Source: Roseibium aggregatum (GTDB taxonomy: Bacteria > Pseudomonadota > Alphaproteobacteria > Rhizobiales > Stappiaceae). Taken from it: 64,000 nucleotides of DNA. The stretch is from contig NZ_JABFCZ010000012.1 of the NCBI RefSeq assembly GCF_014692675.1, positions 107,247 to 171,246 of the forward strand, in the 5' to 3' direction. The position numbers were made by a program, and so were the translations under genes. The notes beneath the pieces are model-generated. The model saw only the letters and a program-made list of their open reading frames with translations. It did no database searches and had not been told where the DNA came from. Positions 17,634 to 27,090 of the stretch are shown here, piece after piece. Each line of letters starts with the position of its first letter. The stretch's first letter is position 1.

Positions 17634-18791
17634 ATGGGTGTTCTGGAGGTTCCGGCACCGTCCTATCAGGATGAGGAAATCAATCTTCTGGACGAAGCGT
17701 TCGCACGTTTTCTGGAACAGGAGATCGCGCCGGACTACGAGGACTTCGTCACGGCCGGAAGCGTCAGCCGGGAGGCCTGGAAGAAGACCGGTGACGGCGG
17801 TTTCCTGTGCCCGGCCATCCCGGAAGCCTACGGCGGCGCCGGCGGCACCTTTGCCCATGAGGCGGCGATCATCCACCGTCTGGGCGTCGACGGCTTCGAC
17901 CATTTCGGCATCGCGCTGCATTCGGCAATCGTCGCCCCCTATATCCTGCACTACGGATCGGAGGACCAGAAGAAGCGCTGGCTCCCCGGTCTCGTCTCCG
18001 GCGATCTCGTCGGCGCCATCGCCATGACCGAGCCGGGGGCCGGTTCTGACCTTCAGGGCGTAAAAACCACCGCGCGCAAGGACGGCAATCACTACGTCAT
18101 CAACGGCAGCAAGACCTTTATCACCAACGGCCAGCTCGCCAACCTGATCATCGTCGTCGCCAAGACCGATCCCGCCCAGGGCGCCAAGGGCATATCCCTG
18201 TTCGTCGTCGAAACCGAACACGTCGAAGGGTTCAAGCGCGGCCGCAATCTGGACAAGCTGGGGCTGAAGGGCAACGACACGTCGGAGCTCTTTTTCGAGG
18301 ACGTGCGCGTTCCCGCCGACGCCCTGATCGGGGCGGAGGAAGGCCGGGGGTTCTATCAGCTGATGGAGCAATTGCCGCAGGAACGGCTGCTGGTCGCCTG
18401 TCAGGCCATGGCGGCGATCGAACGGGCGCTCAAGGTCACGCTCGACTACGTCAAGGAGCGCAAGGCGTTCGGCAAGTCCATCCTGGACTTCCAGAACACC
18501 CAGTTCAAGCTGGCGGAAGTCAAGACCGAGGCCACGATCGGCCGGGTGTTCGTCAACGATTGCATTCAGCGCCACATCGAAGGCAAGCTCGACAGCGTCA
18601 CCGCCTCCATGGCCAAGTACTGGACAACCGATCTTCAATGCAAAGTGATGGACGAGTGCCTCCAGCTTCATGGCGGATACGGTTACATGAACGAGTACCC
18701 GATCGCCCGGCTTTACGCGGATGCCCGCGTGCAACGCATCTACGCCGGGACGAATGAAATCATGAAGGTGCTGATCGCCCGCAGCCTTTGA
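17634..18791 (+). CDS. Acyl-CoA dehydrogenase (short type)
   Basis: 385 residues, usual length for mitochondrial-type acyl-CoA dehydrogenases. Motifs include AIAMTEPGAGSDLQGVKT (about 125-142), FITNGQLANLIIV, YVKERKAFGKSILDFQ (about 270) and the late YGYMNEYPIARLYADARV with YAGTNEIMKVLIAR at the end. It lies 68 bases after the first dehydrogenase in the same direction. It would catalyse the first step of fatty or branched acyl-CoA oxidation, passing electrons to ETF. Confidence 0.9.
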   Translation: MGVLEVPAPSYQDEEINLLDEAFARFLEQEIAPDYEDFVTAGSVSREAWKKTGDGGFLCPAIPEAYGGAGGTFAHEAAIIHRLGVDGFDHFGIALHSAIVAPYILHYGSEDQKKRWLPGLVSGDLVGAIAMTEPGAGSDLQGVKTTARKDGNHYVINGSKTFITNGQLANLIIVVAKTDPAQGAKGISLFVVETEHVEGFKRGRNLDKLGLKGNDTSELFFEDVRVPADALIGAEEGRGFYQLMEQLPQERLLVACQAMAAIERALKVTLDYVKERKAFGKSILDFQNTQFKLAEVKTEATIGRVFVNDCIQRHIEGKLDSVTASMAKYWTTDLQCKVMDECLQLHGGYGYMNEYPIARLYADARVQRIYAGTNEIMKVLIARSL

Positions 18792-18825
18792 GGCACAAGC
18801 GACAGCCAAACCCTGAGAGTTTTTC

Positions 18826-19458
18826 ATGGCCGAATACGTACTGCACTGCTTCGCCCAATCCGGCAACGCCTACAAGCCCGCCCTCATGCTGGAACTGTCC
18901 GGGGCCGACTGGGAGCCGAAGTGGAACGATTTTTTCAACGGCGGTTCGCGCGCGCCGAATTTCCGGGAAAGCTATAACGAAATGGGCGAAATCCCGGTGC
19001 TGGAGCACGAGGGATTGAAACTGACCCAGTCCGGGGTGATCCTCGATTATCTGGTCGAAAAGCTCGGTACCTTCGGCTGGGCGGACGACACGGAGCGGCG
19101 CGAGGTGCTGCGCTGGATCCTGTTCGACAACCACAAGCTGACCAGCTACACCGCGACACTGCGATACCTGCGTGTCTTCGCCAAGACCGGCGAAACCGAG
19201 GTGGTGAAGTGGCTCGAAGGCCGGGCCATCGGCGCCTACAAGGTCCTGGAACACCATCTGGAAGGCCGCGACTTCGTCGTCGGCGGCAAGCCGACCATCG
19301 CCGACCTGTCTCTTTGCGCCTACCTGTACTGGCCTGAGGAAATCGGCATCGACTTTACACCGTTCAAGAACATCAACCGCTGGCTGGGGAACATCAGTGC
19401 CCTGCCCGGCTGGAAAGCGCCCTACGACCTGATGCCCGGCCATCCGCTGCCGGCGTAG
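18826..19458 (+). CDS. Glutathione S-transferase family protein
   Basis: 210 residues with a thioredoxin-like N-terminal domain (MAEYVLHCFAQSGNAYKPALMLELSG) and the cis-Pro/Ser-rich GSH site EIPVLEHEGLKLTQSGVILDYL near residues 55-76. The all-helical C-terminal domain carries the N-capping box GGKPTIADLSLCAYLYW. It sits within the beta-oxidation operon. GSTs in such operons may detoxify reactive acyl intermediates; that role is inferred. Confidence 0.87.
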   Translation: MAEYVLHCFAQSGNAYKPALMLELSGADWEPKWNDFFNGGSRAPNFRESYNEMGEIPVLEHEGLKLTQSGVILDYLVEKLGTFGWADDTERREVLRWILFDNHKLTSYTATLRYLRVFAKTGETEVVKWLEGRAIGAYKVLEHHLEGRDFVVGGKPTIADLSLCAYLYWPEEIGIDFTPFKNINRWLGNISALPGWKAPYDLMPGHPLPA

Positions 19459-19487
19459 GCTGCAACCAAAGCTTTTAGGAGGAAACC

Positions 19488-20696
19488 ATGCCGGAAGCCT
19501 ATATCTACGATCACGTTCGCACGCCGCGCGGGCGCGGAAAAAAGGACGGCGCCCTGCACGAAGTCCCGAGTGTGCGCCTCGCGGCGACCGCGCTCGAGGC
19601 CGTGCGTGACCGCAACGGCCTGGACACCCGCAAACTGGACGACGTCATCCTCGGCTGCGTCGACCCGGTCGGCGAAGCGGGCGGCGACATCGCCCGCGCG
19701 GCCGTCTTTGCCGCCGGGTACGACACGACGGTGCCGGGCATGCAGATCAACCGGTTCTGCGCGTCCGGCCTCGATGCGGTCAACACGGCCTCCGCACAGG
19801 TCATGGCCGGCCAGCATCAGCTTGTGATCGCCGGCGGCGTGGAAAGCATGAGCCGGGTCGGGATTGGGGCGTCCGGCGGCGCTTGGCCGATCGAACCGCA
19901 GGTGGCGCTCCCCGGCTATTTCGTGCCCCAGGGCGTCTCCGCCGACCTGATCGCCAGCAAATACGGTTTTTCCCGCGACGACTGCGACGCCTATGCGGTG
20001 GAAAGCCAGAAGCGGGCCGCCAAATCCTGGAAGGAAGGGCGGTTCGCGAAGTCCGTCGTTCCGGTGAAGGACATCAACGGGATCACCATTCTCGACCGTG
20101 ACGAGCACATGCGACCCGAAACCGACATGCAGTCGCTCGCCTCGCTCAATCCCTCCTTCGAGCTGATGGGCAGCATGGGCGGCTTCGACGCGGTCGGCAT
20201 CCAGGCCCATCCGGAAGTGGAAAAGATCACCCATGTCCACCATGCCGGCAACTCTTCCGGCATCGTCGACGGGGCTGCAGCCGTTCTGATCGGTTCCAAG
20301 AGGGCGGGCAAATCTGCAGACCTGAAACCGCGCGCCCGGATCCGGGCCTTCACCAATATCGGATCGGAACCGGCGATCATGCTGACCGGACCGGTCGATG
20401 TGACGGAGAAGCTGCTGCACAACACCAAGATGACCTTGAAGGACATCGACCTGTTCGAAATCAACGAGGCCTTCGCCTCCGTCGTGCTGCGCTACCAGCA
20501 GGCCTTCGACCTCGATCCGGAGACCGTCAACGTCAACGGCGGCGCGATTGCCATGGGTCATCCGCTGGGTGCCACCGGCGCCATGATCCTCGGCACCGTG
20601 CTCGACGAACTGGAACGGCGCGACCTGAACACCGCGCTCGTCACGCTGTGCATCGGTGCAGGCATGGGAACGGCAACGATCATCGAGCGTGTTTGA
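19488..20696 (+). CDS. Acetyl-CoA C-acetyltransferase (thiolase)
   Basis: 402-residue thiolase. The nucleophile region is [17 protein letters not shown] with Cys near residue 88, and the C-terminal catalytic motifs are [23 protein letters not shown] and TLCIGAGMG (about residue 387). It carries out the last thiolytic step of beta-oxidation and pairs with the FadJ-type fusion downstream. AGGAGGAAACC precedes the ATG. Confidence 0.92.
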   Translation: MPEAYIYDHVRTPRGRGKKDGALHEVPSVRLAATALEAVRDRNGLDTRKLDDVILGCVDPVGEAGGDIARAAVFAAGYDTTVPGMQINRFCASGLDAVNTASAQVMAGQHQLVIAGGVESMSRVGIGASGGAWPIEPQVALPGYFVPQGVSADLIASKYGFSRDDCDAYAVESQKRAAKSWKEGRFAKSVVPVKDINGITILDRDEHMRPETDMQSLASLNPSFELMGSMGGFDAVGIQAHPEVEKITHVHHAGNSSGIVDGAAAVLIGSKRAGKSADLKPRARIRAFTNIGSEPAIMLTGPVDVTEKLLHNTKMTLKDIDLFEINEAFASVVLRYQQAFDLDPETVNVNGGAIAMGHPLGATGAMILGTVLDELERRDLNTALVTLCIGAGMGTATIIERV

Positions 20697-20705
20697 GGAG
20701 ACGGC

Positions 20706-21164
20706 ATGCCCAAGATCGATATCGGATCCATTCCGGTCCGCTCGATGACCATCTATCCCGAGCCCTATGCGAAAGCGACCGAAGGTCGGGAGAAACAGGC
20801 GCTCGGCGATGCCGCGAACCTGACCCAGTTCGGGGTCAACCTGACCCGGCTCAAGCCCGGCGCCGGTTCGGCACTGAAGCACTGGCATGAAAACGAAGAC
20901 GAGTTCGTTTTCATCCTGGAGGGCGAAGCGGTCCTGGAGGAAGGCGACAGCGTCGAGATCCTGAAGGCGGGCGAGGCTGCCGGCTTCAAGGCCGGAGCGG
21001 GCCTCGGACACCGTCTTCTCAACAAATCAGATCGGGACCTGGTCTATCTGGAGGTCGGCACACGCGCTTCCGCCGAAAGCGTCCACTACACGGACGCGGA
21101 CCTGCATTTCGAGCGGATCAACCAGTCGAAGCGGCTGATGCACAAAGATGGAACGCCCTACTGA
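20706..21164 (+). CDS. Cupin domain protein
   Basis: 152 residues. Motif 1 is visible as [24 protein letters not shown] (about 58-80), and motif 2 as [10 protein letters not shown] near residue 100. It starts nine bases after the thiolase stop with GAGGAG upstream, so it is part of the same operon. Such cupins are annotated as putative mannose-6-phosphate isomerase-like or transcription-associated proteins, but no catalytic role can be claimed. Confidence 0.83.
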   Translation: MPKIDIGSIPVRSMTIYPEPYAKATEGREKQALGDAANLTQFGVNLTRLKPGAGSALKHWHENEDEFVFILEGEAVLEEGDSVEILKAGEAAGFKAGAGLGHRLLNKSDRDLVYLEVGTRASAESVHYTDADLHFERINQSKRLMHKDGTPY

Positions 21165-21243
21165 GTACCGGGTGGTTGAGATGACCGACGAGACCTACAA
21201 TCCAGAGACCGGCGCCAAAACTGCTGCGATGATCCGGCATGTC

Positions 21244-22023
21244 TCATGCGCTCAGCCGCTCAAGACCATGAACGGCAGGCAGGCACGCGACCGCGGGCCT
21301 GGAGAAATAGTATCCCTGCATCAGGTCAATGCCGATCTCCGAGAGAGTTTCCATCTCGGCTTCGGTCTCGATGCCTTCCGCCAGCAGCGTGATATCAAGC
21401 TCGCGGCAGATCGAAACGATACCGTTGACAATCGCGCGGCGCGATTGGCTGGCGTCAATGCCACGAACGAGATCCATGTCGATCTTGACGAGATCGGGCG
21501 TGAAATCCGCAAGCAGATTGAGCCCGGAGAAACCGGCGCCGAAGTCGTCGATCGCCGTGACGAAGCCGCGACGGCGGTATTCGTTGATGATCGCCTGCAG
21601 GTGGCCGGTATCCTGTACCTGTTCCGTCTCGGTGAATTCGAACATGATCCGGTCGAGGCGGAAGCCGGTCCGCGCCGCCGTGAGAAGCGTCGTGCGAATA
21701 CAGGCCGACGGTTCATAGACAGCGTTGGGCATGAAATTGATCGACAGCCGGGTTTCGTCATCGGGAAAAAGACCGGCAGCAAGCTCAATCGCCTTGACCC
21801 GGCAGTCCTGGTCGAACCGGTAGCGGGTTTCCGGCGTGACCTGGTTCAGCACATGATATGCAGACTCGCCGCCGGAGCCGCGGACAAGAGCCTCATATCC
21901 CCAAATTCGCCCGATATTGACATCCACGATCGGCTGGAACGCCATCGTGAAATCAAAATCCAGTACCGCGCCTTCACGGCAGGCTGCGCAGGTCAAAGCA
22001 ATAAAACTCCTTTGGCGCGACAT
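21244..22023 (-). CDS. EAL domain cyclic-di-GMP phosphodiesterase with N-terminal CxxC
   Basis: 259 residues, essentially a lone EAL domain. Key residues look intact: EALVRG, the SINFMPN Asn, FEFTE, IDDFGAGFSGL, VKIDM, AEGIETEAE and QGYYFSRP. This predicts an active enzyme that hydrolyses c-di-GMP. A CAAC pair at residues 12-15 precedes the domain and might bind metal or respond to redox. The start at 22023 is inferred from the domain edge; an upstream start at 22158 would run into the fadJ promoter. It is transcribed against the beta-oxidation genes that flank it. Confidence 0.85.
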   Translation of the reverse strand: MSRQRSFIALTCAACREGAVLDFDFTMAFQPIVDVNIGRIWGYEALVRGSGGESAYHVLNQVTPETRYRFDQDCRVKAIELAAGLFPDDETRLSINFMPNAVYEPSACIRTTLLTAARTGFRLDRIMFEFTETEQVQDTGHLQAIINEYRRRGFVTAIDDFGAGFSGLNLLADFTPDLVKIDMDLVRGIDASQSRRAIVNGIVSICRELDITLLAEGIETEAEMETLSEIGIDLMQGYYFSRPAVACLPAVHGLERLSA

Positions 22024-22175
22024 GAGGTCGACATACCCGTCAAAATTACCGGATTTGCTTTTACAAAGCCTTACCACTGCGATCCCGAACGTTCCGCTGC
22101 AGCCTTTGCTTTCGCATGCGTTCACATCGATACGGATCCGCCAAGAACAACCTTCCATTGATCGGGGAGATGCCC

Positions 22176-24392
22176 ATGACCTACAAGAATTTCACCCTGC
22201 AGACCGACAATGACGGCATTGCGCTGATCACCTGGGACATGCCCGGCCGCTCGATGAACGTGATCGACATGACGGTCATGGACGAACTCGATGCGCTGGT
22301 CGACGAGGTCACCGGCACCGAGGCGATCAAGGGCGCCGTCATCACTTCCGGCAAGTCGTCCTTTACCGGCGGCGCCGACCTGACCATGCTGGAAAGCCTG
22401 CTGCAGGATTTCCATCTCAAGCGCCGGGCCGATCCGGAAGCCGCGGCGAAGACCCTGTTCGAAGGTTCCCGCCGCCTGTCGGTGATCTACCGGAAGCTGG
22501 AAACCTGCGGCAAGCCGTTCGTCGCCGCGGTCGCCGGCACCTGCATGGGCGGCGGCACGGAACTGGCGCTTGCCTGCCATGCCCGCATCGTCGCCGACGA
22601 CGACGGCTTCAAGATGGGGCTGCCGGAGGTCAAGGTCGGCCTCTTCCCCGGTGCCGGCGGCACCCAGCGCGTCATGCGCATGACCGACGGCCAGCAGGGC
22701 ATGCAGTTCCTGCTGCAGGGCAAGACGCTGAGGACCAAGCAGGCGCTCGCCATGAAGCTCGTCGACGGCGCGGCTCCCGCCCGCAAACTGGTCGAGGCGG
22801 CGAAAAAGCTGCTCAAGGCGGGCGTCGACCCGGTCAAGCCCTGGGACAAGAAGGGCTTCAAGCTGCCCAACGGCAAGATCTACTCGCCGCAGGGTTTCCA
22901 GTTCTGGCCGGCGGCCAACGCCATCTACCGGCGCGAGACCTATGACAACTACCCCGGACCGCGTTACCTGCTGCATTCGGTGGTGGAAGGCCTTCAGTTG
23001 CCGATGGATCTCGCCCTGCAGGTGGAAAGCCGCTATTTCGCCAAGGTGCTGCAGACGCCGGAAGCGGCCAACATGATCCGCTCCCTGTTCGTCTCCATGC
23101 AGGAACTGAACAAGGGCGCACGCCGTCCGCAAGCCGAGCGGCCGAACAAGATAAAGAAGATCGGCATTCTCGGCGCCGGTTTCATGGGGGCCGGCATTGC
23201 CTACGTCACCGCCCAGGCGGGCATTGATGTGGTGCTGATCGACCGGGACCAGGAAAGCGCGGACAAGGGCAAGGCCCATTCCGACGCCTTGCTGACCAAG
23301 GCAATTCAGCGCGGCCGGGCGACACAGGAGCAGAAGGACAAGCTGCTGTCGAAAATCCTGCCGACGACCGACTATGAGGAACTCGCCAGCTGCGACCTTG
23401 TGATCGAGGCGGTCTTCGAGGACCGCGAGATCAAGCGCGCTGTGACGGAAAAGGCGGAAGCGGTGATGAAGAGCCGCGCGATCTTCGCCTCCAACACCTC
23501 GACGCTGCCGATCACCTCGCTCGCCCAGGCCTCCAAGCGCCCGAAGAGCTTCATCGGCATCCATTTCTTCTCGCCGGTCGACAAGATGATGCTGGTGGAA
23601 GTGATCATGGGCAAGAAGACCTCCGACCGGGCGCTCGCCATGGCGCTCGACTATATCAAGGCGATCAAGAAGACCCCGATCGTCGTCAACGATAGCCGCG
23701 GCTTCTACACCTCCCGCGTGGTCATGACCTATATCCGCGAAGGCCTGATGATGCTCGCAGACGGTGTCCCGGCCGCCATGATCGAAAACGCCGGCAGGAT
23801 GGCCGGCATGCCGGTCGGTCCACTGTCGCTCGGCGACGAGGTCGCACTGGACCTTGCCTGGAAAATCGTCTCGGCGACCCGCAAGGATCTCGGCATCAAA
23901 TATGTCGAAGGCCCGCTGGACAACATCCTGGAAGACATGGTGGTCAAGCGCGAACGCTTCGGCCGCAAGAACGGCAAGGGCTTCTATGACTACCAGGGCC
24001 GGGACAAGCAGCTATGGCCCGGCATTCCGGAGGTTGTCGGCGCGCCGAAGCCGGCCGAGCAGTTCAACATCGAGGAACTCAAGCAGCGCCTGTTGGTGAT
24101 GCAGGCTCTGGAGACGGCGCGGATCTTCGAGGAGAAGTGCCTGACGGATGTTCGCGAAGCGGATGTCGGCTCGATCCTCGGCTTCGGATTCGCGCCCTAT
24201 TCCGGCGGCACCCTGTCCTACATCGACACGATGGGAACGGCGGCCTTCGTCAAGCTTTGCCGGCAGTTCACCAAGAAATGGGGCCCGCGCTTCAAGCCGA
24301 ACCGGCTGCTGCGCGAAATGGCGAAGACCAACGAAACCTTCTACGGAAAATTCCCGCCGAAGGAATCCGAAAAATCCGCAGAGGCGGCCTGA
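22176..24392 (+). CDS. fadJ: Bifunctional enoyl-CoA hydratase / 3-hydroxyacyl-CoA dehydrogenase (FadJ/FadB type)
   Basis: 738-residue fusion. Residues ~1-190 are a crotonase domain (GGADLTMLESLL, GTCMGGGTELALACHARI). Residues ~325-505 are the NAD-binding domain (IGILGAGFMGAGIAYVTAQAG, SNTSTLPITSLAQ, GIHFFSPVDKMMLVEVI). The C-terminal 3HCDH domains follow. The ATG at 22176 follows GGGGAG by six bases. It supplies steps two and three of beta-oxidation, with the thiolase at 19488 as step four. It is divergent from the EAL gene, so it has its own promoter. No MerR-type box was seen in its upstream region. Confidence 0.92.
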   Translation: MTYKNFTLQTDNDGIALITWDMPGRSMNVIDMTVMDELDALVDEVTGTEAIKGAVITSGKSSFTGGADLTMLESLLQDFHLKRRADPEAAAKTLFEGSRRLSVIYRKLETCGKPFVAAVAGTCMGGGTELALACHARIVADDDGFKMGLPEVKVGLFPGAGGTQRVMRMTDGQQGMQFLLQGKTLRTKQALAMKLVDGAAPARKLVEAAKKLLKAGVDPVKPWDKKGFKLPNGKIYSPQGFQFWPAANAIYRRETYDNYPGPRYLLHSVVEGLQLPMDLALQVESRYFAKVLQTPEAANMIRSLFVSMQELNKGARRPQAERPNKIKKIGILGAGFMGAGIAYVTAQAGIDVVLIDRDQESADKGKAHSDALLTKAIQRGRATQEQKDKLLSKILPTTDYEELASCDLVIEAVFEDREIKRAVTEKAEAVMKSRAIFASNTSTLPITSLAQASKRPKSFIGIHFFSPVDKMMLVEVIMGKKTSDRALAMALDYIKAIKKTPIVVNDSRGFYTSRVVMTYIREGLMMLADGVPAAMIENAGRMAGMPVGPLSLGDEVALDLAWKIVSATRKDLGIKYVEGPLDNILEDMVVKRERFGRKNGKGFYDYQGRDKQLWPGIPEVVGAPKPAEQFNIEELKQRLLVMQALETARIFEEKCLTDVREADVGSILGFGFAPYSGGTLSYIDTMGTAAFVKLCRQFTKKWGPRFKPNRLLREMAKTNETFYGKFPPKESEKSAEAA

Positions 24393-24585
24393 CGCTTCAA
24401 TCGCGGGAGGGCCGGGTTTTCCTGCCCCTCCCGCGAGGCGACGTTCGTTCCGGAGGATGGTCCGCAGGCCGGAAACATTTCCTCAGGAAAATTTCTTCCA
24501 GAGAAAATAATCCATCTCCTCTGTGCAGCCGTATGCATAAATAGACTTACGCAACGTTCGAAACTCGGCTCCGAACGGGAGGATC

Positions 24586-25641
24586 ATGTTTCAGCCGACC
24601 GACAAAGCATGGATCCAGGGAAGCCCGGTCGCCCGTCTGGGCGTGCTGGCCAAGGCGCGAGGACTGGACTGGGAGGCCATTTTAAGATCCTACGACATCG
24701 ACGCGGCAAGGATTGAAGACCCGGACGCGACGGTGGGCATGGCGACCGCACTCGATCTTTTCAATCACGTGGCGGAAGTCATCGGCGACGATGCCTGTAT
24801 CCTTGATCACTTCTATGAAACGCCTGTCGGTTTCACCCAGGGGTATGACTATGTCGGACTTTGTGCGTCGACCGTCAGGGAGGGGCTGAGCAATTGGGCA
24901 AAGGTCACGCTTCTGCGAAGCAATTGCGCCAAAACGATCTACTCGGAAGATGCTGAAACCGCAAAGCTGGAATGGACGATTCCGGGCCTGTATCATGATT
25001 TCAGGCAATTTTCCCTGGCCTTCCTGGGTTGGGCGATCAGACGAGCCGAAATGCTCCTGGACGATGCATATTGGAATTTGACGATCCACGTCTCCTCTCC
25101 CAGACCCGTTTCGTCGTCCCGGGTGCTGCAAAAATACGGACACAGGGTGAAGTTCAATCAATCCGATCACGGGGTCATCGTACCGGCCGGGCTGCTGGAC
25201 CGTCGTCCTCCCACCGCAGATCCGGTTTTGCTGCAAATCATCGAGCAGCACGTCTACAGCATCATCAAGGAACACAGCGCGGAGATATCGCCGCTCAGCA
25301 GGATCGTGGACGCGATGGACACCCTGCTCACGTCTGGAGACTGCTCGGCCGAGGCTGTTGCCCGAGAGCTCGGCATGTCGCGCCGCAGTCTTCAGAGAAC
25401 GCTTGGCGATCACGGAACCACCTACAGAAACCTGCTGGCGGAAGTCCGCCGTTCCCTGGCTGAGAAGTATCTGGTCAACACGGAACTGCCGATGAAGGAA
25501 ATCGCCTACCTTCTGGGCTTCTCCGAAATCAGCGCCTTTTCCCGCGCCGTCAAAAGCTGGTACGGCGTTCCGCCCAGATCCGTCCGGCAGCGCGTGCATG
25601 CGTTACCGTCAGCACGCGTTTCCCTGCTCCGCCATCACTAA
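24586..25641 (+). CDS. AraC family regulator with OruR-like sensor domain (paralogue 1 of 4)
   Basis: 351 residues. The N-terminal ~200 residues form an arabinose-binding-like/OruR sensor domain. The C-terminal double helix-turn-helix spans about residues 255-335 (AVARELGMSRRSLQRTLGDHG and PMKEIAYLLGFSEISAFSRAVKSWYGVPP). GGGAGG precedes the ATG. It is the first of four tandem paralogues. No structural gene stands immediately beside the array, so targets are unknown. Confidence 0.9.
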   Translation: MFQPTDKAWIQGSPVARLGVLAKARGLDWEAILRSYDIDAARIEDPDATVGMATALDLFNHVAEVIGDDACILDHFYETPVGFTQGYDYVGLCASTVREGLSNWAKVTLLRSNCAKTIYSEDAETAKLEWTIPGLYHDFRQFSLAFLGWAIRRAEMLLDDAYWNLTIHVSSPRPVSSSRVLQKYGHRVKFNQSDHGVIVPAGLLDRRPPTADPVLLQIIEQHVYSIIKEHSAEISPLSRIVDAMDTLLTSGDCSAEAVARELGMSRRSLQRTLGDHGTTYRNLLAEVRRSLAEKYLVNTELPMKEIAYLLGFSEISAFSRAVKSWYGVPPRSVRQRVHALPSARVSLLRHH

Positions 25642-25687
25642 TTTTCGCCCCGACGGGACATTCAAAGTTTTCAACAGGTGAACGCAC

Positions 25688-25703
25688 ATATTGCACGCAA
25701 TAT
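25688..25703. promoter_or_regulatory. Perfect inverted repeat between AraC paralogues 1 and 2
   Basis: ATATTGC-AC-GCAATAT, two 7-bp arms, in an AT-rich spacer. The core TTGCACGCAA occurs again, reversed, at 29251-29260. A candidate operator for one of the neighbouring AraC proteins. Confidence 0.45.
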
Positions 25704-25840
25704 ATCGCGCATCACTTAGTATTTTATACAGTATAATTTTTCATTCTTTGATTTTCCACCTCACCCCCTCCAGCAACTCTTGACTCGATCAACTCTTACG
25801 CTACGTCATAAATATACATGATTATACATATTCGCCGGAA

Positions 25841-26623
25841 TTGAGATCGAAAGTCCGCTCCTTGCCCGAAAACGTAACCTCCAACCAAACGGCACCGTCA
25901 GCCATCCCGGATATCTCCGCCGGCAAGACAGAAGCTGCCGAATGGGTTGTGGCAAGACCGCTTTCGGTGTTGGCCGGTATCGCCAGGTCCAGAGGCTGCG
26001 ATGCAAATCAGGCAACATATACTTTCGTGGCCTGGATTGCCGGGCGTATCGAACTGGTCCTTGAAACCGTATCGGAACAGATCCGTCTCGAGTTTGCGGT
26101 CCCGGCGCCGAAGCAAAGCTGCAGTTTTCTGGAAAAACACGCGACCCGGACCTCTTTCGGACGGACCGCCAACCGCATCCTTATACCTGCACGGCTTCTG
26201 GACAGTCGTCCGCCCCGGGCCGACCGCGGCCTTTTGAGGATCATAGAAAACGCCGCCGAGCTGGAATTGCAGGACCGGTTGCGGGGGGTGTCTCCGCTCG
26301 CTGAATTAGACGCGATGGTCAAAATTTGCCTGAAGTCCGGCGACTGCTCGATGAACAGGGCGGCCTCCACCATGGGGGTGACCCAAAAGGCCTTGCACAA
26401 ACCGCTTGAGCGGGAGGGAACGTGTTTTCGGAACATCCTGGAAAATGTCCGCAGTTCAATGGCCGGACACTATCTCATCGACACGGATCTGCCGATGAAG
26501 GAAATCGCCTATCTGCTTGGGTTTTCCGAAGCCAGCGCACTTTCCAGAGCCGTCAAGAGATGGCTTGGTCATCCGCCACGCGTTATCCGTCAACAGGGCC
26601 GCGACAGGCCATCAGGTGCCTGA
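25841..26623 (+). CDS. AraC family regulator with internally deleted sensor domain (paralogue 2 of 4)
   Basis: 260 residues against about 340-350 in its three neighbours. The DNA-binding part (about residues 165-250, PMKEIAYLLGFSEASALSRAVKRWLGHPP) and the last third of the sensor domain are present and in frame. The segment RPLSVLAGIARSRGCD (about 39-54), which aligns with the start of the sensor domain, jumps straight to TYTFVAWIAGRIELVLE. Some 110 residues are therefore missing. The start codon is uncertain (TTG at 25841 without a clear ribosome binding site). The gene may be a degenerating copy or a ligand-independent regulator. Confidence 0.6.
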   Translation: MRSKVRSLPENVTSNQTAPSAIPDISAGKTEAAEWVVARPLSVLAGIARSRGCDANQATYTFVAWIAGRIELVLETVSEQIRLEFAVPAPKQSCSFLEKHATRTSFGRTANRILIPARLLDSRPPRADRGLLRIIENAAELELQDRLRGVSPLAELDAMVKICLKSGDCSMNRAASTMGVTQKALHKPLEREGTCFRNILENVRSSMAGHYLIDTDLPMKEIAYLLGFSEASALSRAVKRWLGHPPRVIRQQGRDRPSGA

Positions 26624-27090
26624 CCGGCCTTTTCCCGCCCGGCCATCGGCTTCCGCGGTTCATTCAGGAAGATCACTGTCCGGCTTATTTTTGTGATGGG
26701 GCCACATGCCGGTATTAAATGATGCTTTCCGAACCTCTGGGAGATGCTGTACAGACCCGGCATCTCCACACGCGGCGATTGAATTAACCGGCTGATTTCA
26801 CGTCAAAATTTCCGGTCGATTCACTCAAGGATTCCGTGTAAGTGATAATACGTAACTTTCCATATTTTGCAACTTCTTTTGCAAACCACGCCAAATGCCT
26901 GCAACAGCTTTGCAGACTGAAACGATCCAACTTGATCCCCGGCGGCCGTATCGCTTCCGATTTTCAACGCCGTGTATTGGTAGTTATCCGGGCTGCAAAC
27001 TTGGCCAAATAAACCGTAAATTAGACAAAACACGCCATTAGAGATATTTTACAAAAATGCACTTTCTGCGTGCATTTCCGCAAACGGGAT
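26624..27090. other. AT-rich intergenic region upstream of AraC paralogue 3
   Basis: 467 bases without a convincing gene; base composition is clearly more AT-rich than the surroundings. It holds the inverted repeat at 27056-27078 and presumably the promoter of paralogue 3. Confidence 0.5.
27056..27078. promoter_or_regulatory. Inverted repeat just upstream of AraC paralogue 3
   Basis: AAATGCAC-N7-GTGCATTT, two perfect 8-bp arms, ending 12 bases before the start at 27091. Bound protein or an RNA hairpin here could block translation initiation as well as transcription. Confidence 0.45.

Noticed and set aside
15661..17658. 665-codon open frame antisense to the acyl-CoA dehydrogenase gene
   Set aside because: Shadow frame; sense strand is a clear enzyme with ribosome binding site and operator.
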